Assembly: GCF_016834455.1 (NCBI RefSeq)
Contig: NZ_CP069213.1
Location: 3,697,501-3,761,500, forward strand
Length of the DNA stretch: 64,000 nucleotides
Direction: 5' to 3'
DNA from: Shewanella litorisediminis
Lineage (GTDB): Bacteria; Pseudomonadota; Gammaproteobacteria; Enterobacterales; Shewanellaceae
Below the pieces are notes generated by a model that saw nothing but the letters and a program-made list of their open reading frames with translations, searched no databases and had not been told where the DNA came from. The translations under genes and the position numbers were made by a program. Below, one piece after another: positions 22,272 through 32,416 of the stretch (position 1 is the first letter of the stretch; each line of letters starts with the position of its first letter).

Positions 22272-24307
22272 GAATTATCGTCTCCGGCAATGTTGGGCAT
22301 AGATGGGCTGCCTGTGGTTTCAGTGTTCACCAGCCCGTTGAGGCGGTCGGCCAGTCGTTCGTTGGCCGGTGTCAGTGATTCGGGTAACTCAAACGGCATC
22401 AGGGCCTGCTGGCGTGCTTCACGGCTGGCATTGGGGCCAAGGGCAGCAAGCAGCTCAGCAATTTCGGCCTCGCGCTTGGCAGTATCCGGGTGGGCGATGG
22501 CATTGTCGGCGCCATAACCGCGATAACCCGGTGGCAGCTCCATTTGCATCACGTCCAACGGCTCGTAGCTGAGCTTCGGTTCCAGGGCATTGGCATCGGG
22601 CCAGCTTGCCAGAGTACGGCACAGCCAGTCTTTGTCGTTGCGCTGTGGGAAGTCTTCCCGCGCGTGGGCACCACGGCTCTCGGTGCGGGCCGCAGCGCCG
22701 CAGGCCACGGTGAGCGCGACTTTCAACATGCGCCGTACCCGCAGCGCTTCCACCAGCTCAGGGTTGGCATGGCGTTTTTTACAGCTCACTCCCAGATTGA
22801 CCGAGCGCGCCAGCAGCGCCTTGAGTTGTTTCACCGCTTCGTCGAGTTCGGGGCCATTACGGAAAATGCCCACATAGTCCATCATCACACGCTGCATGGC
22901 ATACTTGAGCTCCCAGGGGTTCTCAGTCCCCTTGCCTTCAATCAGCTCATCGATTTCGGCGCGCACCTTGTCCACATAACGTTTGGCCAGGCCGGTATCC
23001 AGCACCAGGTCGTTGTCGTCACAAAAATCCGCCACGTATTTGCCGATGATCATGCCGCCCACCACGGTTTCGGCCAGCGAGTTGCCACCGAGGCGGTTAA
23101 AGCCGTGCATGTCCCAACAAGCGGCCTCTCCCACCGCAAACAGGCCCTTGAGCTGGGGGCTCTGGCCGGTGGGTGTGGTGCGGATACCGCCCATGGAGTA
23201 GTGCTGGGTTGGCCGCACCGGAATCCAATCCTTCGCCGGGTCTATGCCGAGGAAGTTTTCACAGATTTCTTTTACTTCCCGCAGGTTGGTCTCAATGTGT
23301 TTTCGCCCGAGCAGGGTGATATCCAGCCACAGGTGCGGGCCGTATGGGCTGTCGACCCCCTTGCCCTTGCGCATATGCTCTGTCATGCGGCGCGACACCA
23401 CGTCGCGGGAGGCGAGTTCCTTTTTTTCCGGCTCATAGTCCGGCATAAAGCGGTAACCGTCTTTGTCACGCAGCAAACCACCGTCACCGCGACAGCCTTC
23501 GGTGGTGAGAATGCCCACGGGCACAATGGCGGTGGGGTGAAACTGCACCGCTTCCATGTTGCCCAGGGTGGCAACACCTGTCTCCAGCGCCAGCGCCTGA
23601 CCTATCCCCTCACAGATGATGGCATTGGTAGACACCTCATAAATACGGCCATAGCCACCGGTGGCTATGGTGGTGGACTTGCCGATGTAGGCACGCAGTT
23701 CGCCTGTGATAAGACAGCGGGCCACAACACCATGGCAGCGCTCACCATCGTGAATAATCGACAGCGCCTCGACCCGCTCGTGTACCGGAATGCCAAGGGA
23801 AATGGCCTTGTTGTCCACCGCATACAAGAGCGAGTGGCCGGTGCCATCGGCTGTGTAGCAGGTGCGCCATTTTTTGGTGCCACCAAAGTCGCGGGCGTTA
23901 ATCAGCCCATGGGCGGCTTCGGCTTCTTCGATGGTAATGCGCTCGGCATTCACCACCACTTCACGGGGGCCCTTGGTCACCCGGGTCCAGGGCACGCCCC
24001 AGTTGGCCAGCTCCCGCACCGCCTTGGGGGCACAGTGGGCAAACATGCGCGCCACGGTTTGGTCACAGCCCCAGTCAGAGCCTTTTACCGTGTCCTGAAA
24101 GTGCACATCTTCATTATCGCCAAGGCCCTTGACCGTATTCCCCAGACTCGCCTGCATACCGCCCTGGGCCGCAGCCGAATGGCTGCGCTTGGCCGGAATG
24201 AGGGATAACACCAAGGTATCGTGGCCCCTTTCTTTGGCGGCGATGGCAACCCTGAGGCCCGCGAGGCCCGCGCCCACCACAAGACAGTCTGTATAAATGA
24301 GTTTCAC
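22268..24307 (-). CDS. frdA: Fumarate reductase flavoprotein subunit, Wolinella type
   Basis: Catalytic FAD subunit, 679 residues, closely similar throughout to Wolinella FrdA and longer than the E. coli enzyme. Motifs: [15 protein letters not shown] dinucleotide fold near 9-23, [14 protein letters not shown] with the FAD-linking His, [38 protein letters not shown], and HYSMGGIRT. The GTG at 24307 follows AAGGAG and gives MKLIYTD. It reduces fumarate (or oxidises succinate) with electrons from quinol via FrdB and the diheme anchor. Shewanella also has a periplasmic fumarate reductase elsewhere, so the physiological direction here is uncertain. Confidence 0.95.
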   Translation of the reverse strand: MKLIYTDCLVVGAGLAGLRVAIAAKERGHDTLVLSLIPAKRSHSAAAQGGMQASLGNTVKGLGDNEDVHFQDTVKGSDWGCDQTVARMFAHCAPKAVRELANWGVPWTRVTKGPREVVVNAERITIEEAEAAHGLINARDFGGTKKWRTCYTADGTGHSLLYAVDNKAISLGIPVHERVEALSIIHDGERCHGVVARCLITGELRAYIGKSTTIATGGYGRIYEVSTNAIICEGIGQALALETGVATLGNMEAVQFHPTAIVPVGILTTEGCRGDGGLLRDKDGYRFMPDYEPEKKELASRDVVSRRMTEHMRKGKGVDSPYGPHLWLDITLLGRKHIETNLREVKEICENFLGIDPAKDWIPVRPTQHYSMGGIRTTPTGQSPQLKGLFAVGEAACWDMHGFNRLGGNSLAETVVGGMIIGKYVADFCDDNDLVLDTGLAKRYVDKVRAEIDELIEGKGTENPWELKYAMQRVMMDYVGIFRNGPELDEAVKQLKALLARSVNLGVSCKKRHANPELVEALRVRRMLKVALTVACGAAARTESRGAHAREDFPQRNDKDWLCRTLASWPDANALEPKLSYEPLDVMQMELPPGYRGYGADNAIAHPDTAKREAEIAELLAALGPNASREARQQALMPFELPESLTPANERLADRLNGLVNTETTGSPSMPNIAGDDNS

Positions 24308-24387
24308 GTTTACTCCTTGGCACACTTTTGCAAAGTACAGCTTAATCAGTGGCAGTTATCTGCCTTATTTTTAACACTTTTTACGAC

Positions 24388-25062
24388 TTACGCCGGAGTG
24401 TGGGGAATAAAGGCCAGCAAGGCTGCCAGCCCTATACCCACAAACAGCACACTGAGTACCGTCTTGATGGTTCTTAATCTTGCCCGTGTATTGAGATCCC
24501 GCGCCGCGCCCCACTTAAGCGCCACCCGGTAAAGACCAATGGCGGCGTGAAGCTCAACGGTGAGCAAGAGCGGCAGGTAAATCACATACCCATATTCGCC
24601 CCAAATTCGCTGGGCACTGCCCACAGGGCCTATGGTTTCGGGGGCGCTGCCCACCAGCCACAGATGCACAGGCAGCAGCATTAAAATCACTATGCCGGTA
24701 CCGGCCTGCCAGCTCCACAGGCGGGTATCGCTGTGATTGATCACCTGCATCTGGCTTTTCAGTGCCCTTTGCTGACGCAGGCTCAGGGGTAATTTATGAA
24801 TGGCCACCAGCACATGAAAGGCGGCGAGGGCCGCCACGCCTATGGCTATCAGGCTCACCACCCAGGGATAGCCATGGCCATCGTCAGACAAAAAGGCCAG
24901 CTCCATATTGCGGGCCACCCAGGTCATGGCCTCGGGCCCCAGCAAAATGGACGACACCAGCAATAAGTGGGTCCACAGAAAGAGTGCCAGCACCACCCCG
25001 CTGATGCTCTGCCCCAAATCCAGCACGCCACTCCAGCGTCTTATGTCCAGTTTGCCAGCCAT
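24388..25062 (-). CDS. frdC: Diheme cytochrome b anchor of fumarate reductase, copy 1
   Basis: A 224-residue, five-helix Wolinella-type FrdC. Candidate axial heme histidines align with that family: LWTHLLLVSS, AFHVLVAIHKLP, VINHSDTRLW, LPVHLWLVG and VELHAAIGLYRVALKWG. The quinol-site Glu equivalent is in NMELAF. ATG 25062 was chosen because AGAGGG lies six bases upstream; the ATG at 25068 touches the ribosome site. It lies 80 bases upstream of frdA on the same strand, the canonical position for the anchor gene. Confidence 0.9.
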   Translation of the reverse strand: MAGKLDIRRWSGVLDLGQSISGVVLALFLWTHLLLVSSILLGPEAMTWVARNMELAFLSDDGHGYPWVVSLIAIGVAALAAFHVLVAIHKLPLSLRQQRALKSQMQVINHSDTRLWSWQAGTGIVILMLLPVHLWLVGSAPETIGPVGSAQRIWGEYGYVIYLPLLLTVELHAAIGLYRVALKWGAARDLNTRARLRTIKTVLSVLFVGIGLAALLAFIPHTPA

Positions 25063-25226
25063 GTTCATCCCTCTTTACCTGTTATTCTTGTGTCGGTTAT
25101 GAGTGCCAATGTCGCTCACAAAACCAAGCTAAACCCTGATGCAAATCAACACAATGTTCGTTAATTCATCTGTTGCTGAATCAGGATCTGCATCACCCTT
25201 TGGCACAGAGGTCATGCCAGTTTGGC

Positions 25227-25958
25227 TTAGCCCGCCGGTGAGAAGGGCGTGACCGGCAATGTGAGGCTGGCACCTATCAGCAGGTACGCCACCAGGCTCG
25301 ATGTGCCCAAGCACAAAAGATAGACGATAAGCAGCTTGACCACTTTGCGAAGCGGCCTGCGACGCACCACCCAGCCCCACTTCACCGACACCCGGTAAAG
25401 ACCAATCATGGCGTGTACCACCACCGCCGGCAGCAACAGGGCATAGAGCACCCAGGCGTTGTCATGAAACACGCGCTCGGCCGACAGATGGGGGCCAATC
25501 TCGGGATTCAAAATCATGGTAAACAGGTGCACAGGCACCAGGAAAAACAGCACAAAACCGGTAACGAGCTGCCAAAACCAGGCGTGGGTATCCTTGTGGG
25601 CGATGGAGCCCAGATGGGAGCGCAGCAGGCGCCACTGACCAAGTTGGGTCGGGAAGCGGCGCAGGGCCAATGCCGCATGCAGACACACCACTATCAGCAC
25701 CAGCACAGAGAACGCCTTGGTCACCCAGGGAAAGCCGTGGCCCGTACTGGAAAACATGCCTCCTTCCAGCAGCTGCACCACCTGATAAAACACCTCTTTG
25801 CCCAGCAGAATGCTCGACTCAAAGTGCATATGCAGCAGTAAAAAGCCCCCCAGCATGAGTCCCGTAAGGCTCTGCAACTTATCGGCACGCGCCGACCAGG
25901 GGTGCCCTGCCGTACGTGGGTTTAACGTGTGTTCTGTGAGTGTTCGTGCGCTGTTCAT
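25227..25958 (-). CDS. Diheme cytochrome b anchor of fumarate reductase, copy 2
   Basis: A second, diverged FrdC-like protein of 243 residues, first gene of the operon. It keeps the same histidine pattern: LLLHMHFESSILLG, LHAALALRRFP, SIAHKDTHAWFW, VPVHLFTM and VVHAMIGLYRVSVKWGW. The Glu equivalent is in LLEGG. It has an extra ~20-residue N-terminal extension compared with copy 1. ATG 25958 follows GAGGCAAGC. Two anchor genes for one frdAB pair suggest alternative quinone partners, a heterodimeric anchor, or functional replacement. Confidence 0.85.
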   Translation of the reverse strand: MNSARTLTEHTLNPRTAGHPWSARADKLQSLTGLMLGGFLLLHMHFESSILLGKEVFYQVVQLLEGGMFSSTGHGFPWVTKAFSVLVLIVVCLHAALALRRFPTQLGQWRLLRSHLGSIAHKDTHAWFWQLVTGFVLFFLVPVHLFTMILNPEIGPHLSAERVFHDNAWVLYALLLPAVVVHAMIGLYRVSVKWGWVVRRRPLRKVVKLLIVYLLCLGTSSLVAYLLIGASLTLPVTPFSPAG

Positions 25959-26299
25959 GCTTGCCTCTTCCCCTGTGCCGCGCCCGGGCGACATTACCGA
26001 GGAGAACACAATATCAGCTGTAAAAACTGTGGCGAGACGGGCAGAAGCAAAGCGTGAGGCATCTCACCGCCACTGTGGTCATTATTGGAAGCGGATCACA
26101 AACAAAGGGCGAAAAACAAACAGAGGTCATACCATTTAACCGCATTAAATCATGGCGTTAAATGGCTTTTAAAACAAAAAAGTATAAGCAGCAACACGAA
26201 AAACCACCCCTAAAGGGGTAATTAATGAGCAAAAAGTGATCCTGTTTCATGCCGTTACTCGTAGTTAATAACGCCAATCACCAGCTAAGAGGAAACAAC
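25959..26299. other. Divergent promoter region, frd operon / DUF4397 gene
   Basis: 340 bases separating the first frd gene (-) from the DUF4397 lipoprotein gene (+). It is AT-rich toward the right. An inverted repeat CCATTTAAC (26132-26140) / GTTAAATGG (26157-26165) is a candidate regulator site. No gene is visible. Confidence 0.45.
26132..26165. promoter_or_regulatory. Inverted repeat in the frd/DUF4397 intergenic region
   Basis: Nine-base arms CCATTTAAC and GTTAAATGG separated by 16 bases, with CGC/GCG extending the pairing imperfectly. It could be an operator or a short hairpin upstream of the DUF4397 gene. Confidence 0.4.
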
Positions 26300-27709
26300 A
26301 TGAAAAGGATCACTGGCATCATCTTACCGCTAATGGCAACCACATTCATCTTCGGCTGTTCAGACGACGATGACAAACACACAACCGAGCCTGAAACACC
26401 CGCGGCCTTGGCCTCAGTGCGGGTAATCCACGGTAGTGCCGATGCCCCCATGGTCAATATCAAAGCCAATGGCGCGCTGTTTGCCGGGCTTGAAAAGGTC
26501 GACTACCTGCAGGGCAGTGGCTTTATCGACGTCACAGAAGGCAGTTACGATCTGGCCGTGGATGCCGTTTTGCCCGATGGCACCGCAGCCGAAGTCTTGT
26601 CACTCAATGATGCAGCTCTCGCAGGCGACACCCAGTACACGGTGCTTGCCCACGGCACAGTGGCAGAGGACAACAACAGCGACAACGACCTGGGACTGCT
26701 GGTAATTGCCAATCCCAAGCAGGCCATCAGCAGTGGCAATATCCGCTTGCAGGTGGTCCATGCCGCCCCCAACGCCCCCACAGTGGATGTGCACCTTACT
26801 GCGCCCGGTGCTGAGCTTGGCGCCAGCGCCGCGACCCTGGGTTACGGTGAGTACACCCAACCCATTGAAGTCGCCGCAGGCAGCTATCAGGTGAGGCTGG
26901 TACTGCCACAGGGCAGCGAAGGGGCGGGCACGGTGGCCTATGACCTTGACCTGCCACAACTCGATGCCGGTCAGGACTGGTTTATTGCCGCCCTGCCAAA
27001 CACAGGTGTCGCCACCTCTCCTGTGGTGCTGCTTGCCAACAACGGCACAGATACCCTGGTGTTCAATGACAAGCGCACCGAGGCCAGCGTCCGGGTTGCC
27101 CACAGCGCTGCCGATGTCCCCCAGGTGGATATTCTGGCCGATGGCACCAAGGTAGATGCCCTCAGTGGTGCCGCCTTTGGTCAGGCCAGTGACTATCTGA
27201 ACATTGAACCCGGCGAGTATCAGGTTGATACCGTACTGACCAGCGACAACAGCGTAGTGGGCATCAGTGAGACGCTTGCCTTAAGCGCCAACCAGATGGT
27301 CACCGTGGCCGCCATTGGCACCCTGGCCACCGAGTCGCCCGATGTGCCCCTGGAGTACCTGCCATTGGATGACAGCCGCCGCCGGGTTGCCACCGAAGCG
27401 CAGCTGCGCCTCACCCACGCCCATCCTGCGGTGGGCAATGTGGACATTTATGTCACCGCAGACGGCATGATAGACAACGCGACCCCAGCCTTCACCGATG
27501 TGGCCTACAAGGCGACTACCGGTTGGGTCAGTGTGGCCCCCGGTGACTACGTGGTCAGCGTCACGGCCGCAGGCACCAAAACGGTGGCGATTGAAACCCC
27601 AACCCTGAGCCTGGCCGCCCTTGGCAAATACTCGGCCCTGGCCGTGGATAACCCCGGCGCCATGCCTGCCAACCTGCTGCTGATGGACGACTTCGTCAGC
27701 GCCAACTAA
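26300..27709 (+). CDS. Lipoprotein with four DUF4397-like repeats
   Basis: A 469-residue secreted lipoprotein. The signal peptide ends in IFGC (Cys20), followed by an acidic DDDDK linker. Four beta-rich repeats of about 100 residues each open similarly: SVRVIHGSADAP (near 40), RLQVVHAAPNAP (near 160), SVRVAHSAADVP (near 270) and RLTHAHPAVG (near 375). The DUF4397 family is extracytoplasmic and of unknown function. The ATG at 26300 follows AGAGGAAACAAC. It is low in cysteine and rich in Ala, Asp and Val, as in surface proteins. Confidence 0.85.
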   Translation: MKRITGIILPLMATTFIFGCSDDDDKHTTEPETPAALASVRVIHGSADAPMVNIKANGALFAGLEKVDYLQGSGFIDVTEGSYDLAVDAVLPDGTAAEVLSLNDAALAGDTQYTVLAHGTVAEDNNSDNDLGLLVIANPKQAISSGNIRLQVVHAAPNAPTVDVHLTAPGAELGASAATLGYGEYTQPIEVAAGSYQVRLVLPQGSEGAGTVAYDLDLPQLDAGQDWFIAALPNTGVATSPVVLLANNGTDTLVFNDKRTEASVRVAHSAADVPQVDILADGTKVDALSGAAFGQASDYLNIEPGEYQVDTVLTSDNSVVGISETLALSANQMVTVAAIGTLATESPDVPLEYLPLDDSRRRVATEAQLRLTHAHPAVGNVDIYVTADGMIDNATPAFTDVAYKATTGWVSVAPGDYVVSVTAAGTKTVAIETPTLSLAALGKYSALAVDNPGAMPANLLLMDDFVSAN

Positions 27710-27741
27710 CCCACCTGCTGTGACGATAAGGTGACAATCAC

Positions 27742-27779
27742 GGTGACGATAAGGTGCCACAAGTGGCCTTATCGTCACC
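27742..27779. repeat. Long inverted repeat downstream of the DUF4397 gene
   Basis: GGTGACGATAAGG (27742-27754) and CCTTATCGTCACC (27767-27779) are perfect 13-base arms around a 12-base loop that itself contains CCAC/GTGG. A third copy of TGACGATAAGGTG lies at 27721-27733. Without a T run it may work as a Rho-independent-like stop, an mRNA stabiliser or a mobile repeat. Confidence 0.6.
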
Positions 27780-27844
27780 CTTGATGCCAGCCAGACGCTT
27801 GTGGGGTAGAATAGGGCTTTTCCCATTCAGCCACAGGATTATCC

Positions 27845-28732
27845 ATGCCCTGGATCCAATTGCGCCTGCATTCAAGCAGCGATCACGCCGATGTCATCAG
27901 CGATCTGCTGATGGAGGAAGGCTCTGTCTCCATCACCTTTGAAGATGGTAAAGACCAACCCATTTTCGAACCCAAGCTGGGCGAAACCCCGCTGTGGAAC
28001 GATACCGTGGTGGTGGCCCTGTTCGATGCCGACTTCGATTTGGCCCCGGTGGTGGAACTGCTCAAGGCGCAGCCCTTCCTCGGCAGCGAGCTCAAATACA
28101 AGATTGAACAAATCGAAGACAAAGACTGGGTACGCGAATGGATGGACAGCTACCACCCCATCCAGTTCGGCAAGCGCCTGTGGATTTGCCCAAGCTGGCG
28201 CGACGTGCCGGACCCAGAGGCCGTTAACGTGATCCTCGATCCGGGCCTGGCCTTTGGCACCGGCACCCACCCCACCACGGCCCTGTGCCTTGAGTGGCTC
28301 GACAGCCTGGATTTGGCCGGAAAAGAGATTATCGACTTTGGCTGTGGCTCAGGCATCCTCGCCGTGGCCGCCCTTAAGCTGGGCGCTGCCAAAGCCACCG
28401 GTATCGACATCGACTATCAGGCCATCGACGCCTCACGCGACAATGCCCAGCGTAATCAGGTAGAAGACCGTCTGGCCCTGTATCTGCCCGAAGACCAACC
28501 CGCCGGTCTCAAGGCCGAGGTGCTGGTCGCCAACATTCTGGCCGGCCCACTGCGCGAACTGGCGCCGCTTATTCAGGATCTTGTTCAGCCCGGCGGCAAG
28601 TTAGCCCTCTCGGGTTTGCTCAAAGAGCAGGCCGAAGAAATCCGTGAATGTTACGCCCAGTGGTTTGACATGGACGAACCTGCCCACAAAGACGACTGGA
28701 GCCGCTTGACAGGGGTACGCAAATCGCTGTAA
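27845..28732 (+). CDS. prmA: Ribosomal protein L11 methyltransferase
   Basis: SAM-dependent enzyme that methylates lysines and the N-terminus of ribosomal protein L11. The 295-residue product has the PrmA N-terminal substrate domain ([16 protein letters not shown] to about 60). The methyltransferase part includes [14 protein letters not shown] near 137-150, [19 protein letters not shown] near 162-180, GIDIDYQA and VANILAGPL. It is followed by its own terminator, then dusB-fis. Confidence 0.97.
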   Translation: MPWIQLRLHSSSDHADVISDLLMEEGSVSITFEDGKDQPIFEPKLGETPLWNDTVVVALFDADFDLAPVVELLKAQPFLGSELKYKIEQIEDKDWVREWMDSYHPIQFGKRLWICPSWRDVPDPEAVNVILDPGLAFGTGTHPTTALCLEWLDSLDLAGKEIIDFGCGSGILAVAALKLGAAKATGIDIDYQAIDASRDNAQRNQVEDRLALYLPEDQPAGLKAEVLVANILAGPLRELAPLIQDLVQPGGKLALSGLLKEQAEEIRECYAQWFDMDEPAHKDDWSRLTGVRKSL

Positions 28733-28800
28733 AAGGCGCGCCAACCCGCATTGGGGCGGGAAACCCCGCCCCGTAAAAGTCAAGCAAAAAAGTTGTGCTC

Positions 28801-28824
28801 AGGTCATTTATTGACCTTTTTTTC
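28801..28824 (+). terminator. Terminator between prmA and dusB
   Basis: AGGTCA / TGACCT stem with a TTTAT loop and a run of seven T. A second GC-rich hairpin (GGGGCGGG AAA CCCCGCCCC) lies just upstream around 28755-28773. Confidence 0.8.
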
Positions 28825-28837
28825 CCTCACAAAAAGA

Positions 28838-28858
28838 CGTACTATAGCGCCCCTTTGA
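28838..28858 (+). promoter_or_regulatory. Candidate dusB-fis promoter with GC-rich discriminator
   Basis: TACTATAG at 28840-28847 is followed by GCGCCCC before the presumed start. A GC-rich discriminator is a hallmark of stringently controlled promoters, as known for dusB-fis in E. coli. No good -35 is visible at 17 bases, so activation by upstream factors would be needed. Confidence 0.4.
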
Positions 28859-28879
28859 CGCACAAGGTGAAACGCAACA

Positions 28880-30171
<1,292 letters not shown>

Positions 30172-30196
30172 GAATTCATTCTTAATTCGTTGTATT

Positions 30197-30231
30197 AAAA
30201 CGGGCTTTTCAGCGATGAAAAGCCCGTTTTT
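30197..30231 (+). terminator. Terminator supplied by the island downstream of fis
   Basis: AAAACGGGCTTTTC / GAAAAGCCCGTTTT around a short AGCGAT loop, with T runs. It lies inside the element, and it now terminates the fis transcript. Confidence 0.85.
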
Positions 30232-30237
30232 GCGTAT

Positions 30238-30260
30238 ATGTACCCCCATATGTACCCCCA
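30238..30260. repeat. Left copy of a 23-bp repeat (putative integrase arm site)
   Basis: Made of two tandem units of ATGTACCCCCAT, the second lacking the final T. An exact, same-orientation copy lies at 46051-46073, just inside the opposite end beside the integrase gene. Confidence 0.7.
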
Positions 30261-30350
30261 CCGTTTTGTTGCCCCTCCTATTTGCCCGTCGTTTTGGCCC
30301 TTAAAAAATGTCATGCAAAAAGTTTTGGCTGATACGTTTTAAGCTCATTT

Positions 30351-30370
30351 GCTAAAACCCCCGAAAATTT
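30351..30370. repeat. 20-bp upstream element of AlpA module 1
   Basis: GCTAAAACCCCCGAAAATTT, matching 31025-31044 at 19 of 20 positions. Each copy lies 73-90 bases upstream of an AlpA-type gene, so it is a candidate promoter element or regulator site. Confidence 0.65.
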
Positions 30371-30440
30371 CGTGTTTGCTTGCCCCGCCCTCAACAATCA
30401 CTCCCGCGCAATCAAGCGCAATGAATACGAGGGGAAACGA

Positions 30441-30701
30441 ATGACAAACGTTAATTTAGCTATGATGGATACAGACACGGCCAGTGAATGTGTGTTCGAC
30501 CGCATAGTCAAAGAGCAAGAGCGTCGACTCATTACTTCTGTCAGCAGAGCCGAGGCCTTTCAACTCGAACGCAAAGGGTTGTTCCCTCGACGTAGACGAA
30601 TATCAAATCGCTCTGTGGGATGGTTGCTCTCCGAGCTACTCGATTGGGTCAAGTCAAGAGAGGCCGTCATCTCAAAAGACAGCCCAGGGAAGGCGCTGTG
30701 A
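30441..30701 (+). CDS. AlpA-family regulator, module 1
   Basis: An 86-residue AlpA/MerR-like helix-turn-helix protein. The core RRLITSVSRAEAFQLERKG and the GWLLSELLDWV end are typical of AlpA regulators, which control excisionase or integrase expression in P4-like elements. The ATG at 30441 follows GAGGGGAAACGA. It ends in a TGATG overlap with the next HTH gene. Its closest relative in the window is the gene at 31117-31356, indicating local duplication. Confidence 0.8.
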   Translation: MTNVNLAMMDTDTASECVFDRIVKEQERRLITSVSRAEAFQLERKGLFPRRRRISNRSVGWLLSELLDWVKSREAVISKDSPGKAL

Positions 30702-30925
30702 TGCAGGACAATCGCGTGAATTCCTCCTTCGATTTAGACATCACTCCGCTGATAAGCATCGCTGAGATGTGCGCGATACTGCAAAAGAGCCGGGCCACAG
30801 TACATAGATGGGTTAGAGCACAAAAGCTCATCACCCCTATTCGTCGCAATCAACGCACCCTGGGCTGGTGCCCGGATGAATTTAAACGCTGGCAGTCCGA
30901 CCAGGGCAACCTCCCCCTTAACTAA
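30701..30925 (+). CDS. Small helix-turn-helix protein, module 1
   Basis: A 74-residue protein with an excisionase/MerR-like fold: ISIAEMCAILQKSRATVHRW then RNQRTLGWCPDEFKRWQ. It overlaps the preceding AlpA gene by one base, so the two are translationally coupled. It is paralogous in layout to the gene at 31353-31604. It may be a DNA-binding partner of AlpA or an excisionase. Confidence 0.7.
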   Translation: MQDNRVNSSFDLDITPLISIAEMCAILQKSRATVHRWVRAQKLITPIRRNQRTLGWCPDEFKRWQSDQGNLPLN

Positions 30926-31024
30926 TCCACCAATACGTTGCTGGTGGCCAAAAGCCACCAGCCAACATGCTTCACTTATTGACCACAAATAACACCCCCA
31001 CCAGCCCAAACTCGACCTCAAAAC

Positions 31025-31044
31025 GCTAAAATCCCCGAAAATTT
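31025..31044. repeat. 20-bp upstream element of AlpA module 2
   Basis: GCTAAAATCCCCGAAAATTT, the second copy of the element at 30351-30370; similarity continues weakly for about 13 bases beyond it (T-rich, ending TTGC). Confidence 0.65.
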
Positions 31045-31116
31045 AGTTTTTAGTTGCATCTTAAGCAAACTCCTCGACGCAAACGCCAACATCCCTTTGA
31101 AGCCGAGGAGAAACCA

Positions 31117-31356
31117 ATGGATACATCCTTCTTTACGCCAGAGTCTGAACCCAACGACATTGTCATAAATGAGCAACAGCGCCGATTCATTACATCGGTA
31201 AGTCGAGCACAAGCCTTTCAATTGGAGCGAGAGGGCCGATTCCCCAAACGCATCAAGCTAAACGCGCATACCAACGGTTGGAAGCTAAGCGAAATAGTCG
31301 CATGGCTGCGTGCCTGCCCTGTGGTGGATCTGAAGCACCTGGAGGGCAATCAATGA
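31117..31356 (+). CDS. AlpA-family regulator, module 2
   Basis: A 79-residue AlpA-type protein. QRRFITSVSRAQAFQLEREG and GWKLSEIVAWL align closely with module 1 (RRLITSVSRAEAFQLERKG, GWLLSELLDWV), while the N-termini differ. The ATG at 31117 follows GAGGAGAAACCA. It overlaps the next HTH gene by four bases (ATGA). Duplicated AlpA genes may give dose control or separate promoters within the element. Confidence 0.8.
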   Translation: MDTSFFTPESEPNDIVINEQQRRFITSVSRAQAFQLEREGRFPKRIKLNAHTNGWKLSEIVAWLRACPVVDLKHLEGNQ

Positions 31357-31604
31357 CTCAATCAACCGAGGCCAACGGCAAACACACACAGAAACCCCGT
31401 CTATGTCAAATCATTGCGGCAACCCATACCGTTGAGCCTGTGCTGACCTGCGCTCAGATCGCCAAGCGACTGGGCCGGAATGCTAAAACCGTGAGGCAAT
31501 GGCTGCAACAGGGCCAGGATGCGCCCAAAGCCTTTAAGGACCAAAACAGATGGATGGTACGGGAATCAGAGTATCAACGCTGGGAGCGTCAAGCGAAGCG
31601 TTAA
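31353..31604 (+). CDS. Small helix-turn-helix protein, module 2
   Basis: An 83-residue protein with LTCAQIAKRLGRNAKTVRQW and a downstream DQNRWMVRESEYQRWER wing-like segment. It has the same order and length class as the module 1 partner, though sequence identity is low. A basic tail (QAKR) ends it. Role probably DNA binding within element control. Confidence 0.7.
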   Translation: MTQSTEANGKHTQKPRLCQIIAATHTVEPVLTCAQIAKRLGRNAKTVRQWLQQGQDAPKAFKDQNRWMVRESEYQRWERQAKR

Positions 31605-31783
31605 CCAGTCGATGGTTCGAGGGCAATGCGTTGCCCTTTTCTTAACGCAGACGTGAGACAACCTGGGCTGTTCCAGTGGGTTCTCGAACTGAATAAATTG
31701 AAAAAAACACCAGCAAAACACAAGTAAAACAGCAGGCTACAAGTTTGTTAGTGCGATTTTTTGCTAGGTAATTAAATATTATT

Positions 31784-32416
31784 ATGTCCGAAGCTTTTAT
31801 GAAAAGACCTGCTGTGACTATTTCACCAGGTACTGAGTCAGCGCTGTCGCATGCTAACACACCAACGGAAGACGTCGTGATAAAAGGACGCGTTTGGAAA
31901 ATCATGTCATTTCCCGAAGGGATCAATCGACCACTGCTTAACAGGCTATACGACCAGCTAGACGCTTTCCTATCTCGGCATTCTAAGGTTTACATGATCC
32001 GTTTCGATATTTCACTATACGACTCATCACCTCACAATCATGAAATCAGCAAACTTAGAAGCTTTGTCGTCAAATCACTGAAGTCACACTACAAATCGTC
32101 CGTGGACTTCGGCTGGGTAAGAGAACAGAACACCACTGACGACAAATGCCATTATCACTGTTTTGTGCTACTCAATGGCCACAACGCCGATAGCACCAAT
32201 ACTACCTTCGACATTGTGCGACACGCCGTGGAATTGGTGGTAGACATCAATGCTCATTTTCCTGAAAACTGCGGCTATATGATTGAACGTCATTCACCTG
32301 AAAGCTTCCAGGCAGCCCTGTTCAGACTCAGCTATCTCGCTAAAAATGCCACGAAAGAGGGCAAGCCAGGCGCCGCCAAAGGTTATTACTTTAGCCGCAT
32401 TAAACGTAAAGGATAA
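31784..32416 (+). CDS. YagK/YfjJ-type (inovirus Gp2-like) protein
   Basis: A 210-residue protein resembling the YagK/YfjJ C-terminal domain family found in prophages and P4-like islands, related to inovirus Gp2 replication proteins. The segment KCHYHCFVLLNGH near residues 122-134 contains an H-x-H of the kind used for metal binding in HUH rolling-circle initiators. A Tyr/Lys-rich end (GYYFSRIKRKG) closes it. The first ATG was used; the gene has no strong ribosome site. Repeated GTGATCA motifs lie just downstream. Replication initiation is a hypothesis. Confidence 0.7.
   Translation: MSEAFMKRPAVTISPGTESALSHANTPTEDVVIKGRVWKIMSFPEGINRPLLNRLYDQLDAFLSRHSKVYMIRFDISLYDSSPHNHEISKLRSFVVKSLKSHYKSSVDFGWVREQNTTDDKCHYHCFVLLNGHNADSTNTTFDIVRHAVELVVDINAHFPENCGYMIERHSPESFQAALFRLSYLAKNATKEGKPGAAKGYYFSRIKRKG

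Noticed and set aside
22490-24208. 572-codon plus-strand frame opposite frdA
   Set aside because: Antisense to a strongly conserved flavoprotein gene; His/Gly-rich, no known domain.
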